Below are positions 8,108 to 16,963 of a DNA stretch of 61,004 bases, in pieces. A program made the position numbers and the translations under genes. The notes below the pieces were generated by a model that was not told where the DNA came from, did not search any database, and saw only the letters and a program-made list of their open reading frames with translations. The stretch is from Acidobacteriaceae bacterium (GTDB taxonomy: Bacteria; Acidobacteriota; Terriglobia; Terriglobales; Acidobacteriaceae): contig PLHQ01000184.1 of NCBI GenBank assembly GCA_003138975.1, forward strand, positions 1-61,004, given 5' to 3'. Position 1 is the stretch's first letter, and every line of letters starts with the position of its first letter.

Positions 8108-9637
8108 TTGAACGCGCTTCACATCAGCGGTAACGATCTCACGCTGGAGGCGGTGCGCGAGGTCGCGGACCAACGTCGTCCCGTGCTGCTGTTCGCCGAC
8201 GCGCGCGAAGCCGTGAATCGGGCTCGCTCCGTGGTCGACGAAATCGTCGCTGGCAACAAATTGGCCTACGCCGTCACCACCGGCGTGGGCAAGCTCAGTG
8301 ACGTTCGCATCGTCGGAGATCAGATTCACGAACTGCAAGTCAATCTGGTACGCTCCCACGCCGTCGGAGTCGGCGATCCTCTCTCCGTGGCGGAGACGCG
8401 CGCCATGATGCTCTTGCGGGCCAACTCTTTGGCCAAGGGCTACTCCGGCGTCCGCGCGATTGTCATCGATACGCTGTGTGAAATGCTCAACCGCGACGTC
8501 ACCCCGTTCGTGCCGTCGCAAGGCAGTGTAGGCGCTAGCGGCGATCTCGCTCCCCTCGCGCATCTTGCGCTGGCGTTAATCGGCGAAGGCGAATGCATTA
8601 ACGCAGCAGGCGCGCTGATTCCTAGCGCCGACGCGATGAAGCAGGCACAGGTCAAGCCGCTGGTGCTCGAAGCCAAAGAAACTATCTCGCTCATCAACGG
8701 CACTCAGGGCATGCTTGCTGTGGGCACGCTGGCACTTTTGGCTGGGGAAATATTGGTGGATTCCGCCGACGTGTTGGGTGGATTGTGTTGCGACGCATTG
8801 AAAGGCACTGACGCTGCTTTCGATGAGCGCATCCACAAAGCCCGCCCGCATAGCGGACAGATGAAGACAGCAGCAAATCTTCGCAAGATGCTCGAAGGCA
8901 GCCAGATTCGCGAATCCCACCGCCAGTGCGGCCGCGTGCAGGACGCTTACTCCCTCCGCTGCATTCCGCAGGTGCATGGCGCGGTGCGAGACACGCTGGC
9001 GCACTGCCGCCAGGTGTTTGAAACCGAGGCGAACTCCGCAGTGGATAATCCCTTGGTATTCATCACCGACGCCAAGAATTCCGAAGGCGACGTAATCTCC
9101 GGCGGGAACTTTCACGGTGAACCCCTCGCGTTTGCTTTGGATTTTCTAGCCATCGCGCTCAGCGCGCTGGCGGGAATCAGCGAACGCCGGATCGAGCGTC
9201 TGGTGAATCCGGCGCTCAGCGAAGGACTACCGCCGTTCCTGGCGCACGGCGCAGGATTGAATTCTGGTTTCATGATGCCGCAGGTCACGGCGGCCGCGCT
9301 GGTCAGCGAGAACAAAGTACTCGCACATCCCGCGTCAGTGGATTCGATCACCACCTCGGGCAACAAGGAAGACTACGTTTCCATGGGCATGACGGCGGCG
9401 AACAAGCTGAAGCGCATTGTCGAGAACACGCGCAACGTGCTGGCTATTGAAGCCATGGCCGTAGCCCAAGCGATCGACTTCTTGGCTCCATTGAAAACCT
9501 CGAAGCGCGGACAGGCCGCGCATGCGGCGATCCGGTCAGTGTGTCCCGCGATGGAGAAAGACCGCGTCATGTACAAAGACTTCGCGCGGCTCGCGGACCT
9601 AATCGCCAGCGGGAAAGTGGCGGAAGCATTGCGGTAG
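8108..9637 (+). CDS. hutH: histidine ammonia-lyase
   Basis: Converts histidine to urocanate and ammonia. The 509 residues contain the Ala-Ser-Gly triplet (143-145, in GASGDLAPLAH) that cyclises to the MIO prosthetic group, plus conserved NGTQ, an RxQDAYSLRC-like segment, DNPL, and the GNKEDYVSM loop near residue 420. Length equals typical HutH. The TTG start at 8108 has no strong ribosome site; no upstream ATG fits better. Other hut genes (hutU, hutI, hutF/G) are absent from the window, so the gene stands apart from a hut operon or the rest lies elsewhere. Confidence 0.95.
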   Translation: MNALHISGNDLTLEAVREVADQRRPVLLFADAREAVNRARSVVDEIVAGNKLAYAVTTGVGKLSDVRIVGDQIHELQVNLVRSHAVGVGDPLSVAETRAMMLLRANSLAKGYSGVRAIVIDTLCEMLNRDVTPFVPSQGSVGASGDLAPLAHLALALIGEGECINAAGALIPSADAMKQAQVKPLVLEAKETISLINGTQGMLAVGTLALLAGEILVDSADVLGGLCCDALKGTDAAFDERIHKARPHSGQMKTAANLRKMLEGSQIRESHRQCGRVQDAYSLRCIPQVHGAVRDTLAHCRQVFETEANSAVDNPLVFITDAKNSEGDVISGGNFHGEPLAFALDFLAIALSALAGISERRIERLVNPALSEGLPPFLAHGAGLNSGFMMPQVTAAALVSENKVLAHPASVDSITTSGNKEDYVSMGMTAANKLKRIVENTRNVLAIEAMAVAQAIDFLAPLKTSKRGQAAHAAIRSVCPAMEKDRVMYKDFARLADLIASGKVAEALR

Positions 9638-9696
9638 TTTGGCAGAAAGATTCCGGGCTCGATCGGGCAGTCGAGGGCGTCTCCACACATAATCGC

Positions 9697-10314
9697 TCAC
9701 GCGGTCTTTGACGCGCTCCCGTCCAATCCCAACTCGCCAGCGATCCCCCGCATCGCTTCGATGCAGAATGCGATGTGCTCGTCCAAGTCCACGCCCAAGG
9801 CAGCAGCGCCGTTCACGATGTCCTCTCGGTTCACCTTCCGGGCGAAGGCCTTATCTTTCATTCTTTTTCGAACCGACTTCGTATCCACCTCGGCTAGGGA
9901 TTTTCCCGGCTTGATCAAGGCGACGGCAGTGATGAATCCAGCGAGCTCGTCGCAAGCAAAAAGAGATTTTTCCATCGGCGTATCGCGCGTAACGCCTGTG
10001 TACTGCGCGTGGGACATGACCGCCCGCCGGATCACTTCCGGCCACCCGTGTTTTTTGAGAATCTCGTTTCCCTTGTGAGGATGATCTTCCAGGCTGGGAA
10101 ACCTTTCATAATCAAAATCGTGAATGAGTCCGACGATGCCCCACAGGTCTTCTTCGGACAACCCAAGATCGGAAGACTCCGAGTTCCCTGAGCCGCCAGC
10201 AAACTTACCGGAGCAAGCGCGCATGCAGGCCTCAACCGCCAGCGCGTGCTTGCGCAAACTTTCTGACTGGGTGAACTCAGTTAGTAAACACCACGCGGAC
10301 TCACGATCAATCAT
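9697..10314 (-). CDS. HD-domain hydrolase
   Basis: Metal-dependent phosphohydrolase-type protein. From the ATG at 10314 it has 205 residues; an in-frame TTG at 10371 would add 19. The HD motif appears as GLIHDFDYERF, preceded by a conserved His (KHALAVEA) and followed by DHPHKG and MSHAQY, giving an H...HD...D metal site. The same arrangement is seen in small HDIG proteins of unknown substrate. It ends convergently with hutH and is divergent from the zinc-ribbon/XRE regulator gene. Confidence 0.8.
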   Translation of the reverse strand: MIDRESAWCLLTEFTQSESLRKHALAVEACMRACSGKFAGGSGNSESSDLGLSEEDLWGIVGLIHDFDYERFPSLEDHPHKGNEILKKHGWPEVIRRAVMSHAQYTGVTRDTPMEKSLFACDELAGFITAVALIKPGKSLAEVDTKSVRKRMKDKAFARKVNREDIVNGAAALGVDLDEHIAFCIEAMRGIAGELGLDGSASKTA

Positions 10315-10514
10315 TGCTTTCGCCCTGTTTTCTGCGGGATTTCGCCGCTTGCTTTCGGTTTTCACCGGCAAGATTTATAGCTTCATACATTTTAACCTTG
10401 ACATCCACAGGCCTTGTACCGCAGATTGTCACTGCAGTCGGAACCTCTTCCCCCATAGTTAGGTTCCGTTGTTTAGAAGTAAGGAGTAGCCGGCTCTGGC
10501 ACTCCCACAACCCG

Positions 10515-11054
10515 ATGGCCACGACCCTTGCCCCGGTAGACTCACGGGAAGTCGTCCGTTGCGATCACTGCCTGTTGGTTCAATTCCGTACGGTCAACAA
10601 CAATTGCCGACGCTGCCACTCGTCCCTGGACGAGGAACCCGAGCCCGAGCCGGTGGTGATGGCGCCACCGGTAATGATGCCCATGCCTGGAATAGGCCGC
10701 GGACACCTGAACCTCGCAACGTCGATCCGCTCGCTGCGGCTGCGCAGCGGCTTGAGCCAGCGCCAACTGGCAGGACGCATGTCCGTGCCGCGGACTTACG
10801 TTTCCAAAATTGAAAACGAGAAAGCGACGCCCACGCTGTCGTCCCTGGAACGGCTGGCGCGAGCCTTGGAGGTGACCGTGCCGGAGTTGCTCAGTGGCGG
10901 GGAAAAGAACCGCCAGGATGAAATCAGCGAACTGATGAAAGATCAGTTCATCGCGGAGATCCTGCCGTTCGTTTCACAACTGAACGGAATGCAGATGTCG
11001 AGCATCCTGACACAAGTGCGGGACTTGACGGTGCGGCCAAGAAGGACCGCGTGA
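10515..11054 (+). CDS. XRE-family transcriptional regulator with N-terminal zinc-ribbon-like segment
   Basis: From the ATG at 10515 the protein has 179 residues. Residues 12-40 hold two Cys pairs (CDHC and CRRC) spaced like a zinc ribbon. A proline-rich linker leads to an HTH_3 domain (residues ~60-115) with the classic SQRQLAGRMSVPRTYVSKIE recognition region. The C-terminal 45 residues are helical and charged. It should bind DNA as a dimer; the target is unknown. A strong intrinsic terminator follows at 11164-11195. The frame is open far upstream, but this start leaves a usual inter-gene spacing with the divergent HD gene. Confidence 0.82.
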   Translation: MATTLAPVDSREVVRCDHCLLVQFRTVNNNCRRCHSSLDEEPEPEPVVMAPPVMMPMPGIGRGHLNLATSIRSLRLRSGLSQRQLAGRMSVPRTYVSKIENEKATPTLSSLERLARALEVTVPELLSGGEKNRQDEISELMKDQFIAEILPFVSQLNGMQMSSILTQVRDLTVRPRRTA

Positions 11055-11163
11055 GCGAAGGGACTCATTCATGTGGGGACACCCGCCATCGGCTGTCCGA
11101 GCCGAGGCGAAGCCCGGCTGCTCCCTTTACATAATTTTATCCGGGCAAACCAGCCAACTCACG

Positions 11164-11195
11164 GCCGGGACCAATCCCTTGGTCCCGGCTTTTTT
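11164..11195 (+). terminator. intrinsic terminator after the XRE regulator
   Basis: An 11-bp perfect GC-rich stem (11164-11174 with 11179-11189) closes a TCCC loop and is followed by six T (11190-11195). It separates the XRE gene from htrA. Confidence 0.9.
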
Positions 11196-11244
11196 GCTGC
11201 ACGGCCAACTGAATCCGAAATAGATCGACTTACATCTATGCAGC

Positions 11245-12336
11245 ATGCACCTGGAAGAATCTGATAGTGTCTTTTCCGCTTTCTCTGCCCACCCTGCGTC
11301 GCTGAATCAACCCGAGGCGAACAGTTGGGAAGATGAAACTCCCCGTGTTGTGTCGCCGACCGCGAGTTCCACCGGATCCGACGATTCGTTACTCGATGCC
11401 TACTCCCGGGCAGTGACCGGCGCGGTGGGGCGCGTCAGTCCTTCGGTAGTGAACATTGAAGTTCATCAATCCGCCGGTCGCACACGTTCGGGCGAGCCGC
11501 GCGAACGGCGTGGCGGAGGCTCGGGGTTCGTCTTCACTCCCGATGGTCTGATTCTCACCAACAGCCACGTCGTACATGACGCGCGCCGCATCGAAGTCAC
11601 CCTGTCAGACGGCCGCCGCATGCCGGCAACCGCCATCGGAGACGATCCGGCGAGCGACCTTGCTGTCGTGCGTGTAGACGAGCCCGGCCTCACCGCTGCT
11701 GCCCTCGGCGATTCGCAACGGCTTCGTGTGGGACAACTGGTGGTCGCCATCGGCAATCCGTACGGATTTCAATCCACGGTGACGGCAGGGGTGGTGAGCG
11801 CGTTAGGACGTTCGCTGCGCTCCTATTCCGGGCGGCTGATCGACGATGTAATCCAGACCGACGCCGCGCTCAATCCCGGCAACTCCGGTGGCCCACTGGT
11901 GGATTCCGCGGGGCGAGTGGTGGGGGTGAACACGGCGACCATTTTGCCGGCGCAGGGAATATGTTTCGCCATCGGAATCAATACTGCAAAGTTCGTCGCC
12001 AGCCGCCTGCTGCGCGACGGACGCATCCGCCGCAGCTACATCGGCGTCTCGGCGCAGACCGTGCCGGTGCATCGCCGCGTGGTGCGCTTTTATGATCTGC
12101 CCAAGGAAACGGGCGTGGTCGTATTGTCGGTCGAACAGAAGAGTCCGGCGCGACTTGCAGGCGTCCGCGAAGGCGACGTAATCATTGCGCTGGAAGGCCA
12201 TCCGGTAGCGGGTGTGGATGATTTACACCGTGTGCTGACCGATGTTCGCGTGGGCGTAAGCTGCTCGCTGACGGTACTGCGCCACACGGAGAAGCTGGAA
12301 ATGAAGATCGTGCCCGAGGAAACCTCGAACAGCTAG
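11245..12336 (+). CDS. trypsin-like serine protease with one PDZ domain (HtrA/DegP-like)
   Basis: Protein quality-control protease of 363 residues. The triad is visible: His108 (TNSHVV), Asp138 (ASDLAVV) and Ser214 (NPGNSGGP). One PDZ domain occupies about 270-355. No signal peptide or N-terminal membrane helix is seen; instead the first 60 residues are acidic and low-complexity. It may therefore be cytoplasmic, unlike classic DegP, or the true N-terminus may lie elsewhere. ATG at 11245 is the best in-frame start. It precedes the uppS-ispG envelope block, which includes the site-2 protease RseP, but lies 112 bases before it. Confidence 0.88.
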   Translation: MHLEESDSVFSAFSAHPASLNQPEANSWEDETPRVVSPTASSTGSDDSLLDAYSRAVTGAVGRVSPSVVNIEVHQSAGRTRSGEPRERRGGGSGFVFTPDGLILTNSHVVHDARRIEVTLSDGRRMPATAIGDDPASDLAVVRVDEPGLTAAALGDSQRLRVGQLVVAIGNPYGFQSTVTAGVVSALGRSLRSYSGRLIDDVIQTDAALNPGNSGGPLVDSAGRVVGVNTATILPAQGICFAIGINTAKFVASRLLRDGRIRRSYIGVSAQTVPVHRRVVRFYDLPKETGVVVLSVEQKSPARLAGVREGDVIIALEGHPVAGVDDLHRVLTDVRVGVSCSLTVLRHTEKLEMKIVPEETSNS

Positions 12337-12448
12337 AGGGTCGGTTTCTTTCAGCTTCGGTTTTCTGCGAACAGCCTGTGCTATAACTTTCGACGATTGC
12401 AAGCCCTTCCCTGCTGTGTTAGCTTCGGGATTCGGAAGGGGATAGGCC

Positions 12449-13267
12449 TTGCAGGCAAGAGTTCCCGCCGGTCTGGATCGCAAGGAAACCGAAATTTACC
12501 GGCAGCTTGATCCAGAACGGCTCCCAAGACACATCGCGATCATTATGGATGGCAACGGGCGCTGGGCCAAGAGGCGCCACATGCCGCGCGTGGCCGGGCA
12601 TCGCGCCGGGGTTGAGGCCGTGCGCTGCACGGTCGAGACGGCGGCCCGCATCGGCATCTCCGCACTCACGCTGTACGCCTTCTCGGAAGAAAACTGGAAG
12701 AAGCGGCCGAAGAACGAAGTGGATTTCTTGATGCGCTTGCTGAGCCGCTTCCTCAAGGCCGAGGTCCCCACGCTCAACAAGAACAATATCCGCCTGGAAT
12801 ATATCGGCAGACAGCAGGAACTCCCCGATGATGTGCAGGAGCGCATGGCTTGGGCGCGAAAGAGCACAGGTCACAATACGGGCACAGTACTGACGCTGGC
12901 GCTGAACTACAGCGCGCGCAGCGAACTGGTAGACGCGTTTCGCTCCATGGTCAACGCAGCTTCGCAGAACGGCGGCCTTGAGCACCTCCGGATTGACGAA
13001 GACACGGTCGGAAATCATCTTTACACGCGGCACTTGCCCGATCCGGACCTGGTGGTGCGCACCTCCGGCGAGATGCGGCTAAGCAACTTCTTGCTCTGGC
13101 AGTTGGCCTACGCCGAGATTTATGTAACGCCCACACTCTGGCCCGATTTCCGCGGCGTGCATCTGCTGGAAGGCATTGCCGAGTATCAGAAGCGCGAGCG
13201 GCGTTACGGCGGATTGAACCATGGCGAATCGCACGCGCACTCCCAACCAGCGAAGGTTACCAAGTAG
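12449..13267 (+). CDS. uppS: isoprenyl transferase (undecaprenyl diphosphate synthase)
   Basis: cis-Prenyltransferase that extends farnesyl diphosphate to the C55 carrier used for peptidoglycan and other envelope glycans. The 272 residues contain HIAIIMDGNGRWAKRR with the catalytic Asp34, a YAFSEENWKRP-like segment, and the RTSGEMRLSNFLLWQ motif near the C-terminus. Start is TTG at 12449. It is first in the compact block uppS-cdsA-dxr-rseP-ispG, an arrangement shared by many bacteria; cdsA begins nine bases downstream. Confidence 0.95.
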   Translation: MQARVPAGLDRKETEIYRQLDPERLPRHIAIIMDGNGRWAKRRHMPRVAGHRAGVEAVRCTVETAARIGISALTLYAFSEENWKKRPKNEVDFLMRLLSRFLKAEVPTLNKNNIRLEYIGRQQELPDDVQERMAWARKSTGHNTGTVLTLALNYSARSELVDAFRSMVNAASQNGGLEHLRIDEDTVGNHLYTRHLPDPDLVVRTSGEMRLSNFLLWQLAYAEIYVTPTLWPDFRGVHLLEGIAEYQKRERRYGGLNHGESHAHSQPAKVTK

Positions 13268-13276
13268 CCTCCCAGC

Positions 13277-14173
13277 ATGCTGAAACGCATCGCGACCGCG
13301 CTGGTCCTGATTCCGATTGTGATGTTTCTGGTGCTGCGCGCCCCAGTGCCGGTAGTGGCCGTAGTGGCAGCCGCAGTCGCGCTGGTCACGGTCCAGGAAT
13401 TTCTGAAGCTTACCGAGTCCTATGGTGTCCACCCTCTGCGCTTGCCGACTTACATCTTCGTAGGATTCTTTTTTCTTCTGCTGGCCACAAGTGCCGCGGT
13501 TGAAACGCCACAACTTTCCGCCGTCAGGTTCGTCCTCGGCGTGGGATTTGCTTGCGCCATTTCCCCCTTCATTTTTCTGACCATCACCATGCGGAGGTCG
13601 CCGATGGCCGGCGGGTATCCGGCAGCGGCGGCGTCGGCCTTCGCCTTTGCCTACATTGCCCTGCCCATGGGAATGCTGGTGCAGTTGCGCCAGCAGTGGG
13701 CTGGCGCATTTTGGATACTCTACCTTCTTCTGGTCGTCTGGGCGGGGGACATCTTCGCCTATTTCGTCGGCCGGGGGTTGGGACGGCACCTGATGGCGCG
13801 CCGCATCAGCCCCAAGAAAACCTGGGAGGGCGCGGCTGCCTCACTCGCCGCAAGTCTAGTCTTCGGCATTCTCCTGTTCAACCATGCCCTTCAGATCAGT
13901 TCGTTCTTGCTGCGCGTCGGATTGATCCAGCGGCGCGACGGACTATTCGGCCTGGAGAAGCCGGAAATGTGGCCTATCATCCTGCTGACCATCGCTCTGA
14001 ATATTGCCGCGCAGCTTGGCGACCTGGTGGAGTCTCTGATCAAGCGCGGAGCCGGCGTAAAGGATTCCGGTACAATTCTTCCCGGCCACGGAGGCATGCT
14101 CGACCGCATCGATGCCCTCCTTTTTGCCGCTCCGGTGCTGTGGTACTATGCGGCCTGGCGTGTCTTGCAATAA
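13277..14173 (+). CDS. cdsA: phosphatidate cytidylyltransferase
   Basis: Inner-membrane enzyme that makes CDP-diacylglycerol from phosphatidate and CTP, the branch point of phospholipid synthesis. The 298 residues hold about eight hydrophobic helices and the CDP-alcohol signature near the C-terminus (residues ~258-285): KDSGTILPGHGGMLDRID with its conserved acidic residues. Length is typical. It sits between uppS and dxr in the envelope block. Confidence 0.95.
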   Translation: MLKRIATALVLIPIVMFLVLRAPVPVVAVVAAAVALVTVQEFLKLTESYGVHPLRLPTYIFVGFFFLLLATSAAVETPQLSAVRFVLGVGFACAISPFIFLTITMRRSPMAGGYPAAAASAFAFAYIALPMGMLVQLRQQWAGAFWILYLLLVVWAGDIFAYFVGRGLGRHLMARRISPKKTWEGAAASLAASLVFGILLFNHALQISSFLLRVGLIQRRDGLFGLEKPEMWPIILLTIALNIAAQLGDLVESLIKRGAGVKDSGTILPGHGGMLDRIDALLFAAPVLWYYAAWRVLQ

Positions 14174-14270
14174 GTACCCGCCTCCCGCTTCCCCAGCGGT
14201 CGCAGCGAAACGCGTAAAATAGGATTTCGAGAACTTCAGCTCGCAGAATTCGCCTGAGAATTTATCTGAT

Positions 14271-15467
14271 ATGAGACGCATCGCCATCCTGGGATCGACC
14301 GGATCCATCGGCCGCAGCACCCTGAGCGTGGCAGAGTCCTATCCGGAACGATTTCAGATCGTTGCCCTAGCCGCAGGCGCCAATCTTGATGCAGCGTCCG
14401 AACAGGCGCGACGTTGGCGGCCAAGAGTAATTTCAATGGCCTCCGAGCCGGATGCCGATCGGTTGCGCGCGCGCCTCAAGCAAGCCGGCCTCAGCGAAAT
14501 CGAGGTGCTCTACGGTCCGGCGGGCGTCGTGAAGATCGCCACCCATTCTGAGGCGGACTTCGTGGTCAGCGCCATCGTCGGTGTAGCCGGGCTCGAGGCC
14601 ACGTATGAAGCTGTGAAAGCCGGAAAGATCGTCGGTGTGGCCAATAAGGAATGCCTCGTCGCTGCGGGCGAGTTAATCACAGCCGAGGCGCGCAAACAAG
14701 GCAAGCCTCTGCTGCCCATCGACAGCGAGCACAACGCCGTGCACCAGTGCCTCCGAGGCGGGCGGATCGAGGAAGTGGAGCGTATCTGGCTCACCGCATC
14801 CGGCGGGCCATTTCTGAACATGCCACGCTCGGAGTTCAGTTCCATCACAGTGGAGCAGGCGCTGAATCATCCGACATGGAAGATGGGCAAGCGTATCACG
14901 ATCGATTCGGCGACTTTGATGAACAAAGGCTTCGAAGTAATCGAGGCATGCAGGTTGTTTCACATGTCGCCCTCGAAAGTGGAAGTAATTGTCCATCCGC
15001 AGTCGACAATTCATTCCATGGTGGAGTTTGTAGATGGCAGCATACTTGCTCAGTTTTCCGTGACCGACATGCGCCTCCCGATCCTCTACGCTCTGACCTA
15101 TCCCGAGCGAATTCAGTCGGATATGCGCTTCCCGGTCAGAGACTTGCGTCATCTCGACTTTAGCCCTCCAGACATGAGTAAATTTCCCTGTCTCCGTTTA
15201 GCATATGAAGCGGCTGAGGCGGGTGGGGCGAGGACGGTCGCGCTTAACGCCGCAGATGAAGTCGCCGTGGCTGCGTTTCTTGAGGGCAGCATCGCCTTCG
15301 ATGAAATTCCCAGGATCATCGAAGGGACGGTTGCAGCATCTAATTCTGGGAAACTGGGTTCGATCGAAGGAGTGCTTCAAGCCGACGCTGAAGCCCGCCG
15401 ATATGCTCAAAAGGCGGTGGGCAAGTTGAGTGGGGCCGGACGTGCGCGAGCAACTTCTTTCATCTAG
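14271..15467 (+). CDS. dxr: 1-deoxy-D-xylulose 5-phosphate reductoisomerase
   Basis: Second enzyme of the MEP isoprenoid pathway; NADPH-dependent rearrangement and reduction of DXP. The 398 residues start with the dinucleotide-binding GSTGSIG (8-14). The metal site appears in PIDSEHNAVHQ near residue 150, and the substrate/flexible loop in SGGPF and the HPTWKMG stretch. Length is normal. Starts at ATG 14271, 97 bases after cdsA. With ispG downstream it supplies precursors that UppS uses. Confidence 0.96.
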   Translation: MRRIAILGSTGSIGRSTLSVAESYPERFQIVALAAGANLDAASEQARRWRPRVISMASEPDADRLRARLKQAGLSEIEVLYGPAGVVKIATHSEADFVVSAIVGVAGLEATYEAVKAGKIVGVANKECLVAAGELITAEARKQGKPLLPIDSEHNAVHQCLRGGRIEEVERIWLTASGGPFLNMPRSEFSSITVEQALNHPTWKMGKRITIDSATLMNKGFEVIEACRLFHMSPSKVEVIVHPQSTIHSMVEFVDGSILAQFSVTDMRLPILYALTYPERIQSDMRFPVRDLRHLDFSPPDMSKFPCLRLAYEAAEAGGARTVALNAADEVAVAAFLEGSIAFDEIPRIIEGTVAASNSGKLGSIEGVLQADAEARRYAQKAVGKLSGAGRARATSFI

Positions 15468-15514
15468 CGTTCAGTTGTTGGAATCTAACGAATTGCGGAG
15501 TACGTGTCACCTTT

Positions 15515-16843
15515 ATGCCTGACTTTCTGATTTCGCTGATTGCCGTCGTCGTCATCCTCGGTTTCATGATCCTGATCCACGAGTTTGGTCACTATGCGGT
15601 GGCCAAGTGGCTGGGCGTCAGGGTCGAGGTGTTCTCCATCGGGTTCGGAAAACGCCTTCTCGGCTTCCGCAAGGGTGACACCGACTACCGCATCAGCGCG
15701 ATCCCGCTGGGCGGTTACGTCAAAATGAGCGGCGAGAATCCCATGGACGAGCGCTCCGGCGATCCTGCGGAGTTTCTCTCCCATTCGCGCTGGCACCGTT
15801 TTCTGATCGCCATCGCCGGCCCCACGATGAACATTATGCTGGCAGTCTTCCTGCTGGTTGGGGTGTTCATGGTGCACTACGAGTATCCCGCCATCTACGA
15901 CGGCCCCACCGAGATCGGCTGGGTGATGCACGACACCCCGGCAGGCAAGGCTGGCTTTCAGCCGGGCGATCGAATCGTCCGCATCGACGGCATACAGAAT
16001 CCGACCTGGGAGCAGGTTGACACCCGCGAAGCCCTGAGCCCGGGCCAGCCTTTGGACGTTACGGTTGACCGCAACGGCCAGCTTCTTACCAAGACCATCG
16101 CGCCCGAGCCTTATGGCGTCGATCAGATCGGGTTTGCCGGGTGGGCCGCCAAGGAACCCTGCGTCTGCGTTACCGATTTGACGCCCGGCATGCCGGCTGA
16201 CAAGGCAGGCCTGCGGGATGGCGACGAGATCCTCGCCGTGGATGGCAAGCCCGTGCCCGCGCTGGCGGCCATGGTCGAAATGCTGGAGAGCACGAAGGAT
16301 ACGCCCATCTCGATCACCGCACGCCGCGGCACTCAAACCAGAGATTTCACCGTTCAGCCTGTTCTCGTCGAAAAGAGATATCGCATCGGCATCGGCAGCA
16401 TGCCTATGAAAGTGACCAGTCTTTCCTTCCCTGCTGCTCTGCATTTATCTCTACAGGAGAACAAAAAGGCTTCCCTGCTGATTCTCGAACTGGTGCAGAA
16501 AATGCTGCAGGGAAAGATTTCGGTGCGTTCTATCGAGGGCCCAATCCGCATCGGGCAAGCTGCTGGAGAAGCCGCCCGGCGCAAAGGTTGGACTCCCCTC
16601 ATGCTTCTGACTTCCGCCATCAGCCTGAACCTCGGCGTTTTCAACCTGCTACCAATCCCTATCCTCGACGGAGGCGTCATTTTCTTCCTCCTGATCGAGA
16701 GCCTCATGGGCCACGACATCAGCCTGCGCATCAAGGAACGCGTCTACCAGGCGGCATTCGTTTTCCTGGTGCTGTTCGCCGTGATGGTCATCTACAACGA
16801 TTTGCTGAAAACGATTCCAGGATTAGCGGACCGCCTGCAATAA
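15515..16843 (+). CDS. rseP: RIP metalloprotease, site-2 protease RseP
   Basis: Intramembrane zinc protease that cuts anti-sigma factors and signal-peptide remnants. The 442 residues have HEFGH at 22-26 in the first membrane helix (zinc ligands and catalytic Glu23), two PDZ domains in the periplasmic part, and the NLLPIPILDGG motif near 375-386 in the third helix with the remaining zinc-ligand Asp. Located between dxr and ispG. Three ECF sigma/anti-sigma modules elsewhere in this window make plausible but unproven clients. Confidence 0.94.
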   Translation: MPDFLISLIAVVVILGFMILIHEFGHYAVAKWLGVRVEVFSIGFGKRLLGFRKGDTDYRISAIPLGGYVKMSGENPMDERSGDPAEFLSHSRWHRFLIAIAGPTMNIMLAVFLLVGVFMVHYEYPAIYDGPTEIGWVMHDTPAGKAGFQPGDRIVRIDGIQNPTWEQVDTREALSPGQPLDVTVDRNGQLLTKTIAPEPYGVDQIGFAGWAAKEPCVCVTDLTPGMPADKAGLRDGDEILAVDGKPVPALAAMVEMLESTKDTPISITARRGTQTRDFTVQPVLVEKRYRIGIGSMPMKVTSLSFPAALHLSLQENKKASLLILELVQKMLQGKISVRSIEGPIRIGQAAGEAARRKGWTPLMLLTSAISLNLGVFNLLPIPILDGGVIFFLLIESLMGHDISLRIKERVYQAAFVFLVLFAVMVIYNDLLKTIPGLADRLQ

Positions 16844-16963
16844 GGCGGTCTCAGTCTGTCGGTCCGGTTTGCGCAAGGGCGCGGCGAGCCATTCGACCAG
16901 CGAGGTGTCCTCCTGTGGTCCATTCCGTCGAACCTGTTTTGGCGTGTTAGAATAGAATTTCCC

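Noticed and set aside
15485-16444. Minus-strand frame of 319 codons opposite rseP
   Set aside because: His/Arg/Asp-rich with no motif; rseP on the plus strand has HExxH and PDZ domains.
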